From an uncultured bacterium (GTDB taxonomy: Bacteria > Cyanobacteriota > Vampirovibrionia > Gastranaerophilales > Gastranaerophilaceae), in the NCBI GenBank assembly GCA_902765215.1, contig CACWZA010000013.1, forward strand, positions 1-53,120: DNA of 53,120 bases, read 5' to 3'. The position numbers and the translations under genes are program-made. Below the pieces are notes generated by a model. It made no database searches. It saw only the letters and a program-made list of their open reading frames with translations, and was not told the DNA's origin. Below are positions 6,798 to 15,064 of the stretch, piece by piece. Position 1 is the first letter of the stretch, and every line of letters begins with the position of its first letter.

Positions 6798-8477
6798 TTA
6801 TTTCTTTTTTGATTTTCTGAATTTTGCCGCATCTTTTTTGATATATTCGTTTAATTTTGCGGAAACATCTTCCCATGAGCGTCTGTCTTTTTGGCGGATA
6901 ATTGTTATAGACGGATACCACTCAGTCTTTTTGGTATTATCAAACCATCTCCAGTCAGGTGCTTTACATAAAAGGAGATAAGTTTTTACTCCCAAAGCGC
7001 CTGCAAGGTGTGCTAATGCGGTATCAACCGTGATAAGTATATCTATATTTTTTAATAATGCCGCCGTTTGTGCAAAGTCGGTAAATTCTTGTGACAAATC
7101 GGTTATCTGCGGATATTTTTCCAACATTCCGAAGATATCACCCATCTGGAAAGAATAGAAATGTATATCAGGTATATCAAACAAAGGTTTGAAATAATAA
7201 GGGGCATCTATCGTTCTGTATACGGCATCACGAATCCCCATACCTAACGCTTTCCAACATAAACCTATTTTTAAATCATCGTTTTGAAAATAGTTTATTT
7301 TTTGCAGTTCTCTTGTTCTTTCGTTGCAACGCAGATATTCCTGTTTAGCAGGTATATTATGATATGTCATGTGCAAAAGATTCGGAATGTCAAGTATCAT
7401 TACAAATTTATGATACCTGCAGCTGTCGCCTTCTTTTATTATCTCAATATTAGGATATTCCTCCGGTGGAAAACTTTGTTGAAATAATGTGACAAGGTTT
7501 TCTCTGGCTGCAAAATATACTTTTTTAAATTTTTTGGCAACAAGAGGAATGTATCGTATAAACTGAATATTATCACCAAGACCTTGTTCTGAGTATACAA
7601 GCAGAGTTTTATCAGGATAGTCTTTTCCGTCCCATAATTTTCTTCTGTTCAGATCAAGAAATGGCTGGATTACTGAGCGTTTTTCGTAATATTTGTATCC
7701 GAGTTTCATTTTTCTTTGTGCCATATAAATTGAAGCAAGGGTGTAGTTATAATCTATATCTTTTTCAGGCCCGAGTGCGATGTATTTTTTAAGGTACTTT
7801 TCCGCATTAACAAAATCTTCAGAGTGTTTACAGCATACCCCAAGGTTATAATAACTGCTGTTTAATCCTTGTTTTGCAGCTTTAATATAATATTTTTTTG
7901 CTCCTTCGTAGTCATTAAGAATTGCTTCGTATGTAAACCCTTTTAAATTATTAACAGTAGCACTGTTTGGAAAAAGTTCCTCCGCTTTTTTGCAGCAATC
8001 AAGTGATTCTTGAACCATACCTACCTGAATATACAAGTGTCCGAGTGTTGAGTATGACTGTGCACTTGGCATTTCTTTTATATATTCTTTTGCTACTCTG
8101 ATGGCTTCTTCTTCCAGTTCCAGATGTGTGTAAGATGAAATACATCTTCTGTAGATAAAATTTTCTTTTTTGTGTTTTGTCAGTTCTTCATATTGAATGG
8201 CTGCATCTTCATAGTTATTACATTCATAATTTAAATCAGCCATCAAATTGAGTGTGTCAACGCTTTTTTGTATGTCAAATGATGTCTTGATTGTTGTAAT
8301 AGCTTTATCTTTTTTATGCATATGAAAGTATTTTCTTGCAATATCATTTAATACATCAGGATTTTTGCCCCATGTTTCTAATATGTGAGAAATTACAAAC
8401 TCTGCGTATTCAACTTTTCCGTATGCAATACATTTGTCACATAAATTTAATAATTCCTGAATGTTGTTTACTTTCAT
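6798..8477 (-). CDS. TPR-glycosyltransferase fusion (paralogue 2)
   Basis: A 559-residue cytosolic protein: tetratricopeptide-type helical repeats over about residues 1-280 (for example DAAIQYEELTKHKKENFIYR and AKKYYIKAAKQGLNSSYYNLG), followed by a GT-B glycosyltransferase C-domain of the heptosyltransferase/GT41-like kind. The C-domain shows VYSEQGLGDNIQFIRYIP near residue 295, LCWKALGMGIRDA around 410, and the sugar-nucleotide signature TVDTALAHLAGALGV around 490. An AAAGGAAC lies upstream of the ATG at 8477. It follows its paralogue by 12 bases and has the same domain order, so the pair is a tandem duplication. Donor and acceptor are unknown; surface polysaccharide or protein O-glycosylation are both plausible. 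Confidence 0.85.
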   Translation of the reverse strand: MKVNNIQELLNLCDKCIAYGKVEYAEFVISHILETWGKNPDVLNDIARKYFHMHKKDKAITTIKTSFDIQKSVDTLNLMADLNYECNNYEDAAIQYEELTKHKKENFIYRRCISSYTHLELEEEAIRVAKEYIKEMPSAQSYSTLGHLYIQVGMVQESLDCCKKAEELFPNSATVNNLKGFTYEAILNDYEGAKKYYIKAAKQGLNSSYYNLGVCCKHSEDFVNAEKYLKKYIALGPEKDIDYNYTLASIYMAQRKMKLGYKYYEKRSVIQPFLDLNRRKLWDGKDYPDKTLLVYSEQGLGDNIQFIRYIPLVAKKFKKVYFAARENLVTLFQQSFPPEEYPNIEIIKEGDSCRYHKFVMILDIPNLLHMTYHNIPAKQEYLRCNERTRELQKINYFQNDDLKIGLCWKALGMGIRDAVYRTIDAPYYFKPLFDIPDIHFYSFQMGDIFGMLEKYPQITDLSQEFTDFAQTAALLKNIDILITVDTALAHLAGALGVKTYLLLCKAPDWRWFDNTKKTEWYPSITIIRQKDRRSWEDVSAKLNEYIKKDAAKFRKSKKK

Positions 8478-8489
8478 TTTATGTTCCTT

Positions 8490-10127
8490 TTATATTTCCT
8501 CTAATCTGTCGTAGATTAAATCAGTTTCAATATACCAGTCGCGGCGGTCTTTTTGTTTAAAAAGCTCGACCGATTTGTACCATTCTGTTGATTTTTCGTG
8601 GTTAAACCATCTCCAGTCGGCACAGTAAGGAATTAGTCCAAAAGTCTTTATTCCCAACGCTCCTGCAAGGTGCAGGCATGATGTGTCTGCCGTTATGAAT
8701 AAATCAAGATTTGCTAAAGCAGAAGCCGTATCATCAAATGATTTAAGGTCACTTGTGATATCTGTCATCTGAGGATATTTTTCTTTTGCATCAAAGATGT
8801 CATCCAGTTGAAAAGAGTAGAATTGAACCTTTTCCAACTTGAACAATTTGTCAAAATATTCCACATTGATAGTTCGCTGAATTGCTGCCCTCATGCCTGT
8901 TCCGCCTGCTTTCCAGCACATACCGACTTTGTATTTATCGGTATTGAAATATTTTTTTGCGAAATAATCCTTTTTGGTGAGGTCGCATTTCAGGTATCCG
9001 TTACTGCTTGGGATATGGTTAAAGTCCATTTTCAGGTATAACGGAATGTCTGAGGACAAAGAATAACAGTCATACCGACCAACTTTGTTCATTTCGGAAT
9101 AGAAATCTACATTTGGATATTTGTCTGCTGAATAGTTTTTCTTAAAAAGGTCAAGACACTCAATTCGTGTCATTACTTTTACATATTTGAATTTTTCTGC
9201 AAGAAACGGAAGATATCTTATGAACTGAATATGATCTCCGAGTCCCTGATCGCAATAGTATAAAAGGGTATCATTAGGTCTGGAATCACCTTCCCATAGG
9301 TTTTTTAGTGAATTAATTTCCGGAGTTTTATCTCGTTTTTGGAAATATTCGTACCCTTTTTCGATATTTTTTTGTAAAAGATAAAGTGTCCCAAGAGAAG
9401 CCTGTGAGTGTATTTCCTGTGGCATTAATTCTATCATTTTAAGATAACATTTTTCTGCTTTATCAAGCTGTCCTGTTTTTTGATAACTTACCCCAAGATG
9501 ATAATATGCTTCTTTTGAACCGTAATCTATTGCGGTCATATAGCAGTCTTGTGCCAGTTCTTCATTTGAATATGAAAATTCCTGCAGGGTTCCCGCAATA
9601 ATCCACGCGGTATTTGATGTAGGATATTTTTGGATTGTTTTAGCACACATTTCTTCTGCGTCTTTTATCCTTCCCATATCTATGTAACTTTGGGTTAATC
9701 TAATCATTGAAGGTTCAATATCGGGGTGTTTGGAATAGAATTTTTGTGCGTATGCGTATGAAAAGTTATACATTTCCATTTCGCGAAATGCCTGAATGAT
9801 TCTGTCATAAATTTTTATACTGTCAGGATCATATCTGAACAGTTCTTCATACAGAATGACAGCATCATCAAATTTTCTGAGTTGATACTTACAATGTGCA
9901 AGTGCTGCAACAGTCGGGGCAGTTTTTCTTTTGTTGTAAGCGTTGGTTAATATTTTTTCAGCCCCTTTGAATTTTTTTTGGCGAATATAAAGTCTGCCCA
10001 AAAATGCCTGAAGAATATCATCATTCGGGTCTTTCGCCAGTAATTCAAGATATATTTTTTCGGCAGCGGCATATTCTTTACGTTTAATAAGAATATTAGC
10101 CTGTGCCAATAATTTTGTGTTAATCAT
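8490..10127 (-). CDS. TPR-glycosyltransferase fusion (paralogue 1)
   Basis: 545 residues from the ATG at 10127, which is preferred over the ATG at 10160 because a perfect TATAAT (10143-10148) lies between them. The N-terminal half is TPR-like (KEYAAAEKIYLELLAKDPND, AYYHLGVSYQKTGQLDKAEK). The C-terminal half carries YYCDQGLGDHIQFIRYLP, MCWKAGGTGMRAA and TADTSCLHLAGALGI, the same landmarks as its downstream paralogue. Such TPR plus GT9/GT41-like fusions act on surface glycans or proteins in several bacteria. First gene of a run that continues through 6798-8477. Specificity cannot be inferred. Confidence 0.85.
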   Translation of the reverse strand: MINTKLLAQANILIKRKEYAAAEKIYLELLAKDPNDDILQAFLGRLYIRQKKFKGAEKILTNAYNKRKTAPTVAALAHCKYQLRKFDDAVILYEELFRYDPDSIKIYDRIIQAFREMEMYNFSYAYAQKFYSKHPDIEPSMIRLTQSYIDMGRIKDAEEMCAKTIQKYPTSNTAWIIAGTLQEFSYSNEELAQDCYMTAIDYGSKEAYYHLGVSYQKTGQLDKAEKCYLKMIELMPQEIHSQASLGTLYLLQKNIEKGYEYFQKRDKTPEINSLKNLWEGDSRPNDTLLYYCDQGLGDHIQFIRYLPFLAEKFKYVKVMTRIECLDLFKKNYSADKYPNVDFYSEMNKVGRYDCYSLSSDIPLYLKMDFNHIPSSNGYLKCDLTKKDYFAKKYFNTDKYKVGMCWKAGGTGMRAAIQRTINVEYFDKLFKLEKVQFYSFQLDDIFDAKEKYPQMTDITSDLKSFDDTASALANLDLFITADTSCLHLAGALGIKTFGLIPYCADWRWFNHEKSTEWYKSVELFKQKDRRDWYIETDLIYDRLEEI

Positions 10128-10142
10128 AGCAATTCTATTCCG

Positions 10143-10148
10143 ATTATA
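10143..10148 (-). promoter_or_regulatory. -10 hexamer of the TPR-glycosyltransferase operon
   Basis: A perfect TATAAT on the minus strand, ending 15 bases upstream of the ATG at 10127. No consensus -35 is present 16-18 bases further upstream. It excludes the longer start at 10160. Confidence 0.5.
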
Positions 10149-10200
10149 TAGTATCACCATTTTAGGACTGAACCATCAACCTTATATTGGATATTTTTAC

Positions 10201-10232
10201 AAAAAAAAGACTGCCCTTGAGCAGTCTTTTTT
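10201..10232 (-). terminator. Intrinsic terminator of the GH13-like gene
   Basis: GACTGC (10209-10214) pairs with GCAGTC (10221-10226) around a six-base loop. On the minus strand it is followed by an eight-T run (plus-strand A's 10201-10208). It lies 18 bases past the stop of the 10250-14530 gene and upstream of the operon promoter at 10143. Confidence 0.88.
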
Positions 10233-10249
10233 GTTTATAGAATTAAAAA

Positions 10250-13200
10250 TTAATCTTTAGAAGTTAAATCAATATTTTCACCGACAGAATCAGTTTTTGT
10301 CTGGTAAGCATCAGATGCCGGCATATTGTGGATACGGTTGTATAATTTGCGGGCACGTGTTTGGCTTTGAACGAGTTGAGTTCTTTCCTGTTCGATGTTT
10401 TCAGGTATATGATACAACATCATTACCCCGTCAGGAGCTGTTATTTCGTTCAGGTCTATATCAGCACCGCTTTCGCCGTATTCTTTTCTGATAAAGTAAT
10501 CGTCACCGTTGTTGTAAACCTTGTAGATTGATTTATCCTGAGGGTTTACATTGCGGAACTTAGTATCAGTGCTCAAGGAAATCTTACCCTTTGGCCCGTT
10601 CAGATAGATACTTTCTAAGGTCATATTTGTAGGGTGAAGATCGTTGAGTGAAATCTTAGGATCTGTAGAAATACCGTTAGGGTTAAATACAGATATGTTC
10701 ATTGCACCGTTTGCAGCATGTGAAATAACTGCCGAACATTCTTTTCCGTCTTTGCCTGTTTGTTTGTTCAGTTTGTGCATTGTACCGTTATTCAAAGCTT
10801 CCATAATATTCATTCCGTCATCTTTTCTTTGAGCGGTTATGTCCATTATAGAGTTTCTGTATTTATCAATATCTTCACGGTAGTTTTCAGAATTTTTATC
10901 AACAATAGACCAATCGAGCGGTGCACGGTTATCAAGATATGTGTTTCCGCATTTATCTTCGTAACCTGTCATACCAAGTTCATCACCTGCGTAGATTGTC
11001 GGGTTGCCTGCTAATGCACCGAGGTATCTCATGATAATTCTTGTTTTTGCACGACCGACTTCTGTTGCTTTAGAATCTACTCTGTTTCTGTATGCAAGAA
11101 GTTCGTCTTTGTTTAAGAATTCTTTGCCGCCATTAATATGTACAGCCTGATCGTAGATAATATCAAATGCGTCAGGTACAGGTTTTACCCCAAATCCGTC
11201 TTTTTCGTTTATCTTCTTTAATGAGTCTGAAACGATATTGCTGTGCGGATCTTCGTCTGCATTTTTGTAGTATCTGCCGTTTACGACATCTTGTACTGCC
11301 TTAGAGAATAATTCGTACATTCTGTCATATTTAGCATCAACTTTATCGTATTCTTTTTGTTTTTTATCATCACTCATACTAGAGTTTTTGATTTTTTCAC
11401 ATTCTTCGTATTTGATTTTAGAGTTTACATCACCAATGCTGTTTCTCAAAAGTTCACCGTTAGCGATTGCTTTTGAACTTGCATTTCTGAAGTATAAATC
11501 GTCATTTTTGATAATGTTCCAATCCTGTTCGTTCAAACTTTCAGGCAATTTGTCGTTCATTATCATATATGCAGTTTTTCTGTGTCCCACATCGTCTTTG
11601 TTGTTAAGATTTGCGTGGAATAAACTCATATCCATTGATAAACAATGTATCATTCTCGGTTTATCGTGATTGCTTGCAAAAGTATACGAGTTTCTCTTGT
11701 AGTCAATAGATTTTGCAGCAAATCTGCTGAGAGAGTCTTCCAATTTTGCAACACGATTTTTATCATTATTTCCAACTTTATCATCTCCTGTTACATAACT
11801 ATAACCAAACATATCGGAAATTCCGTCGAAGAAATATGAGTAATTTGCTTCGGAGGTTATTCCTGCCAAATCAAGTAATGAGCTGATTGCTTTGTTTTCT
11901 GTGTCATAAACAACGCTGCTTCTGTCATCAGGCATTGAATCGTTAATCATCATATCAACGTCGGTAAGTTCCGCAACGGTGTATGAATGAGGGTTTTCAC
12001 CCTTGATTGCTTTAACCATATTACTCCAGAAGGTTATGTTGTTCTTCCAGGCGGTATCAAATCTTTGGTTACCGTTTCTTACAGAGTCGAAGTCAGCAAC
12101 GTCTTTTGCTGCGTCAAATCTCCAGTCTAAACCGTAACCACCTTTGTTGACCATTACTTCAGCGAATTTAAGGCTGTTTGCGTTTGTATTTTCAAAACGA
12201 GTATTGATTGATTTTGCAACGAATTTTACGTTGTCGTTCATCAATCGTTGTACGCCGTTGTGCATTCTGTTTGCAATTTGATTTGCTTCATCTTCCTGAC
12301 TGTCGCCGTTGATGTTCATGTGAGCCAAAGTTCCGCGTTTTGTCATATCGTCATAGTCGTATGCAATTTCGCCGCCCTTAATTATTTTGGCTTTTGCACT
12401 AGGCATTAATGCTTTTGTTACCGCATATCTTGCGATATCCTGACCTACTAACGGTATCAGATATTTACCGTATTCTGTCATTTCACCGTCTTTTGTGAAT
12501 AATTTTTCTTTTGAATTTTTGTTTACTTCTATAAGTACTCTGTCTGCAAAGTCTTTAATGTCCTGAGTAAATACATCATTTACTTTGTTGTAAGTTTTTT
12601 CATATTTTTTAGGTACTTTATAGCTTGAATCGTTCATTGCTTCATATCTTGTCTGACCAACGTGGTCGCTGTCAGGTGACAACTTAGACAAATATGGTGA
12701 TGATAATGCACCCTGTACATCAGGTGAAAATTCGATAGAATCTAAAGGTAATTCCATCAAGGATTCAATCAGTGCTTCATCATAATTTTCCTGTTTAGGA
12801 CGCATTTCGTAATTGCCGTCAAGAACATTTGCGATAACATCTCTGTCTAATCTTAAATCGTTAGGCAGTTTAGGGTTCTTAGGGTTTTGAGTGTCTATAA
12901 TTCCATCAATTCTGTTTTGAGCTTTTGCAGGGTTATTGGAAATTTCCCCTATTGTTTTTGCCGTATATTCTTCTAATGCGTTTCTTACACTTCTTGTTCT
13001 GTATCTTGCAACAGATACTGCCATATCCTGTACCTGATTGTTTGCTCTGCGTAAGTTATCCATTTCGATAGCGCGTTGAGCAGGGCTCTTTATGTCAGAG
13101 ATAAGTTCATTATCGTAGTTTGATGTAAAGTAGTTATACTTTGCAATATCTGTGTTTGCGTTCCAGCATACGAAACCGCCTTCTGTTTTAGGCGATATTT

Positions 13201-14530
13201 TTAATCCTGAAAATTCACCGATAAACATTGCCCCGCGTGGAGAATTAATCTTAATTCTGTCTTTTGCAGGACGGGTTTTGTTAACTTCGTTCAGGCTTGT
13301 TATGTTCTTTCTAAGCTCGTTTGCATCAACCTTGAAGTGATATGGCTGAGCAGTATCATCGTGAGTGTTTATTGCTAATTTGTTGTCGTCAGGAGTTGTC
13401 TTATCGTAAGCAATAATCACATTTTTCTTGTCTTTTCTTTGTTCGTCAGAAACCATTGTATCATCAAAGATTTGGAATTCTGTCGGTTTGTCAGGGTCAT
13501 AGTCTTTATTGTCAGGCATGTCGTAAGAGCCGTCTTTCTTAAGTACTATATCAAACGGTGCGTTAACAATTTTACAGTTCAGATTTTCATAATTCTTAGG
13601 AATGACGCCCATTCCCAAAGCACCGTCTTTAAGCCCCATCATTCTGAAATAGTAAAATTCGTCAGGTAAATCTTCGTTATCCATCCATTTGATTGCTCGT
13701 TGAAGGTGAATACCCTGCAATCCTTCGGATGTGAAAGTACCGTCATCAACGGTGTTCATGCCGTATCTGAAGGCTGTTTTTTGTAATGATAACAGGTTGT
13801 TTCTGTTCCCGATACCGCCTGCAGGCAGCATGTTGTTTTCTGCCCAGTATTTGTCTGCGGCAACTGTTGCTCCGCCCTGTAAAGGAGTGGTAATTAATCG
13901 CTTGCAGCCACTTTCCGCAAGTTCAGGAATTTTTGCTTCCAGACCTGCCATTGTTCCGCCGTTTACTGTCCCGAAAGTTCTTACGGTTTTGCGGACTTTG
14001 TCTGCTATTTCTTTCTTTTGTTTGTCTGTCAGTTCCACAATTTCACCGGTATTTTTTGCATCAAAACCGGCATGGGTATAGCCCGGGTTGAAAGTATCTG
14101 CAATACCAAGATACATAGGACCTTGCTGAGTAACTGTTGTTCCCTTTCTTGTTATAATCGTGCAGCCGTGAGGCTCATTATTATCCTCATGAAGGTATTT
14201 TACGTCACCTGTATATTTGTTTCTTAAGATAAGTCTGTATGCAAAAGGTTGTCCTTCTTCCAAATCAAGGTCATAGTCAGGTTCTAATATAATACCGTCT
14301 GTCGGAACATTAGCTCTGTAAAATGGTTTCAATTGACCATTACAGCCTTCTTCTACAAAGAAGTTGTTCTTCTTATCTATACCTACCCTGTAACATTCCA
14401 ATTCGCAATTGTACTTTGTAGGATCGTACATGCAGTTAATATGGTACGCTTCCGCACCGGTTTCGGTTTGTTTGTGCTGATAGCCTTGGAATGCAACACC
14501 TTTGACCTGACGAGTATTATTAATTTCCAT
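10250..14530 (-). CDS. Large GH13-like (alpha-amylase family) protein with N-terminal FQGY motif
   Basis: A 1426-residue protein with the landmarks of the GH13 alpha-amylase clan, probably acting on alpha-glucans. Visible: a barrel start TVNGGTMAGLEAKIPELAES (about 190), the nucleophile region YGLDWRFDAAKD (Asp near 804), a candidate acid in TVAELTD (about 853), the FASNHDKPRM region IV motif (about 955) and NPTIYAGDELGM (about 1183). Spacing is odd: roughly 600 residues separate the first landmark from the nucleophile, two to three times the norm, so a long insertion (about 430-790) breaks the barrel. Residues 1-60 contain VKGVAFQGYQ. No signal peptide. AAGGAG nine bases upstream supports the ATG at 14530. 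Exact activity (amylase, transferase, debranching) is unresolved. Confidence 0.8.
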   Translation of the reverse strand: MEINNTRQVKGVAFQGYQHKQTETGAEAYHINCMYDPTKYNCELECYRVGIDKKNNFFVEEGCNGQLKPFYRANVPTDGIILEPDYDLDLEEGQPFAYRLILRNKYTGDVKYLHEDNNEPHGCTIITRKGTTVTQQGPMYLGIADTFNPGYTHAGFDAKNTGEIVELTDKQKKEIADKVRKTVRTFGTVNGGTMAGLEAKIPELAESGCKRLITTPLQGGATVAADKYWAENNMLPAGGIGNRNNLLSLQKTAFRYGMNTVDDGTFTSEGLQGIHLQRAIKWMDNEDLPDEFYYFRMMGLKDGALGMGVIPKNYENLNCKIVNAPFDIVLKKDGSYDMPDNKDYDPDKPTEFQIFDDTMVSDEQRKDKKNVIIAYDKTTPDDNKLAINTHDDTAQPYHFKVDANELRKNITSLNEVNKTRPAKDRIKINSPRGAMFIGEFSGLKISPKTEGGFVCWNANTDIAKYNYFTSNYDNELISDIKSPAQRAIEMDNLRRANNQVQDMAVSVARYRTRSVRNALEEYTAKTIGEISNNPAKAQNRIDGIIDTQNPKNPKLPNDLRLDRDVIANVLDGNYEMRPKQENYDEALIESLMELPLDSIEFSPDVQGALSSPYLSKLSPDSDHVGQTRYEAMNDSSYKVPKKYEKTYNKVNDVFTQDIKDFADRVLIEVNKNSKEKLFTKDGEMTEYGKYLIPLVGQDIARYAVTKALMPSAKAKIIKGGEIAYDYDDMTKRGTLAHMNINGDSQEDEANQIANRMHNGVQRLMNDNVKFVAKSINTRFENTNANSLKFAEVMVNKGGYGLDWRFDAAKDVADFDSVRNGNQRFDTAWKNNITFWSNMVKAIKGENPHSYTVAELTDVDMMINDSMPDDRSSVVYDTENKAISSLLDLAGITSEANYSYFFDGISDMFGYSYVTGDDKVGNNDKNRVAKLEDSLSRFAAKSIDYKRNSYTFASNHDKPRMIHCLSMDMSLFHANLNNKDDVGHRKTAYMIMNDKLPESLNEQDWNIIKNDDLYFRNASSKAIANGELLRNSIGDVNSKIKYEECEKIKNSSMSDDKKQKEYDKVDAKYDRMYELFSKAVQDVVNGRYYKNADEDPHSNIVSDSLKKINEKDGFGVKPVPDAFDIIYDQAVHINGGKEFLNKDELLAYRNRVDSKATEVGRAKTRIIMRYLGALAGNPTIYAGDELGMTGYEDKCGNTYLDNRAPLDWSIVDKNSENYREDIDKYRNSIMDITAQRKDDGMNIMEALNNGTMHKLNKQTGKDGKECSAVISHAANGAMNISVFNPNGISTDPKISLNDLHPTNMTLESIYLNGPKGKISLSTDTKFRNVNPQDKSIYKVYNNGDDYFIRKEYGESGADIDLNEITAPDGVMMLYHIPENIEQERTQLVQSQTRARKLYNRIHNMPASDAYQTKTDSVGENIDLTSKD

Positions 14531-14573
14531 GGAAAGACACTCCTTATCTTATATAATAAGAAACGCAAAAAGC

Positions 14574-14587
14574 GAAATTTTTGCTAG
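14574..14587 (-). promoter_or_regulatory. Shared upstream motif CTAGCAAAAATTTC
   Basis: Minus-strand copy of the motif also found at 3579-3592, here 57 bases upstream of the GH13-like start, with an AT-rich -10-like TATTATATAA downstream. It is embedded in overlapping palindromes (GCTAGC 14583-14588; TAGCATGCTA 14585-14594). It could serve either this gene or the divergent small gene at 14728. Confidence 0.35.
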
Positions 14588-14612
14588 CATGCTAATAACA
14601 TATTAATAAAAA

Positions 14613-14628
14613 TTTACATTAATGTAAA
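14613..14628. promoter_or_regulatory. Perfect 16-bp palindrome TTTACATTAATGTAAA
   Basis: The sequence equals its own reverse complement over 16 bases and sits midway in the divergent interval between the GH13-like gene and the small gene at 14728. Size and symmetry fit a dimeric repressor operator. Its TTTACAT/TGTAAA half-sites recur in the hairpin upstream of the giant gene (21117-21151). Confidence 0.4.
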
Positions 14629-14662
14629 GTTTTTGAAATCATTTATTGAGTGGGTATAGGGG

Positions 14663-14691
14663 TGTACAAATTTAAAAAAATAATTTATAAT
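14663..14691 (+). promoter_or_regulatory. Promoter of the small acidic protein gene
   Basis: TGTACA (14663-14668), a 17-base spacer and a perfect TATAAT (14686-14691). Transcription would begin near 14698, 30 bases before the start codon at 14728, whose AGGAG (14717-14721) is well placed. Confidence 0.6.
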
Positions 14692-14727
14692 TTAAATGCA
14701 AGTTAGTTTAAAAAACAGGAGATTAAA

Positions 14728-14937
14728 ATGTCGTTTGGAGTCGGCGGTAACGATCCGTTCAGATCATATTCATCAAATGCTGATGCAGGTGGTGGTATGG
14801 GCGTTTTTGTAAAGAAGACCAAAAAAGATAATAAAGAGCAAAAAGAAGAAAAAAAAGAGGAAGAAAAAACCCTTCTCGACTTTGGTGATGATCAGGATGA
14901 TGATAATTTAATCATTGAAGGGTTTGACGATTTATAA
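14728..14937 (+). CDS. Small highly charged hypothetical protein
   Basis: A 69-residue protein with no family recognised. A short Gly/Ser-rich start (MSFGVGGNDPFRSYSS) is followed by a Lys/Glu block (about residues 31-47) and an acidic tail (LLDFGDDQDDDNLIIEGFDD). It should be largely disordered, soluble and not exported. A good promoter, AGGAG six bases upstream and a possible terminator make it a real gene rather than chance. The acidic tail could act as a protein-interaction peptide, but nothing confirms that. Confidence 0.7.
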   Translation: MSFGVGGNDPFRSYSSNADAGGGMGVFVKKTKKDNKEQKEEKKEEEKTLLDFGDDQDDDNLIIEGFDDL

Positions 14938-14970
14938 AAACTGCCTTTGAATTTTGTATATCCAAACGTA

Positions 14971-14999
14971 TCGGAGCATAATTGCTTCGGTTGTTTTGT
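14971..14999 (+). terminator. Possible weak terminator of the small gene
   Basis: CGGAGCA (14972-14978) pairs with TGCTTCG (14983-14989), with one G-U pair and a TAAT loop, followed by the T-rich GGTTGTTTTGTG. The tail is interrupted by G's, so efficiency would be low. Confidence 0.4.
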
Positions 15000-15016
15000 G
15001 CCCTATTGTTTATTTT

Positions 15017-15045
15017 TTTACTTTTGTTTCATCTTGAAGTAAAAT
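15017..15045 (+). promoter_or_regulatory. uvrA promoter with a very short leader
   Basis: TTTACT (15017-15022), a 17-base spacer and TAAAAT (15040-15045). Transcription should start near 15052, only about 13 bases before the uvrA ATG at 15065, with GGGGAG (15055-15060) between. No LexA-like box is evident to me. Confidence 0.55.
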
Positions 15046-15064
15046 GTCATTAAAGGGGAGCAGG

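Noticed and set aside
15044-15064. Upstream ATG for uvrA at 15044
   Set aside because: It overlaps the -10 box, while ATG 15065 has GGGGAG upstream and yields the standard UvrA N-terminus (MNETISIRG).
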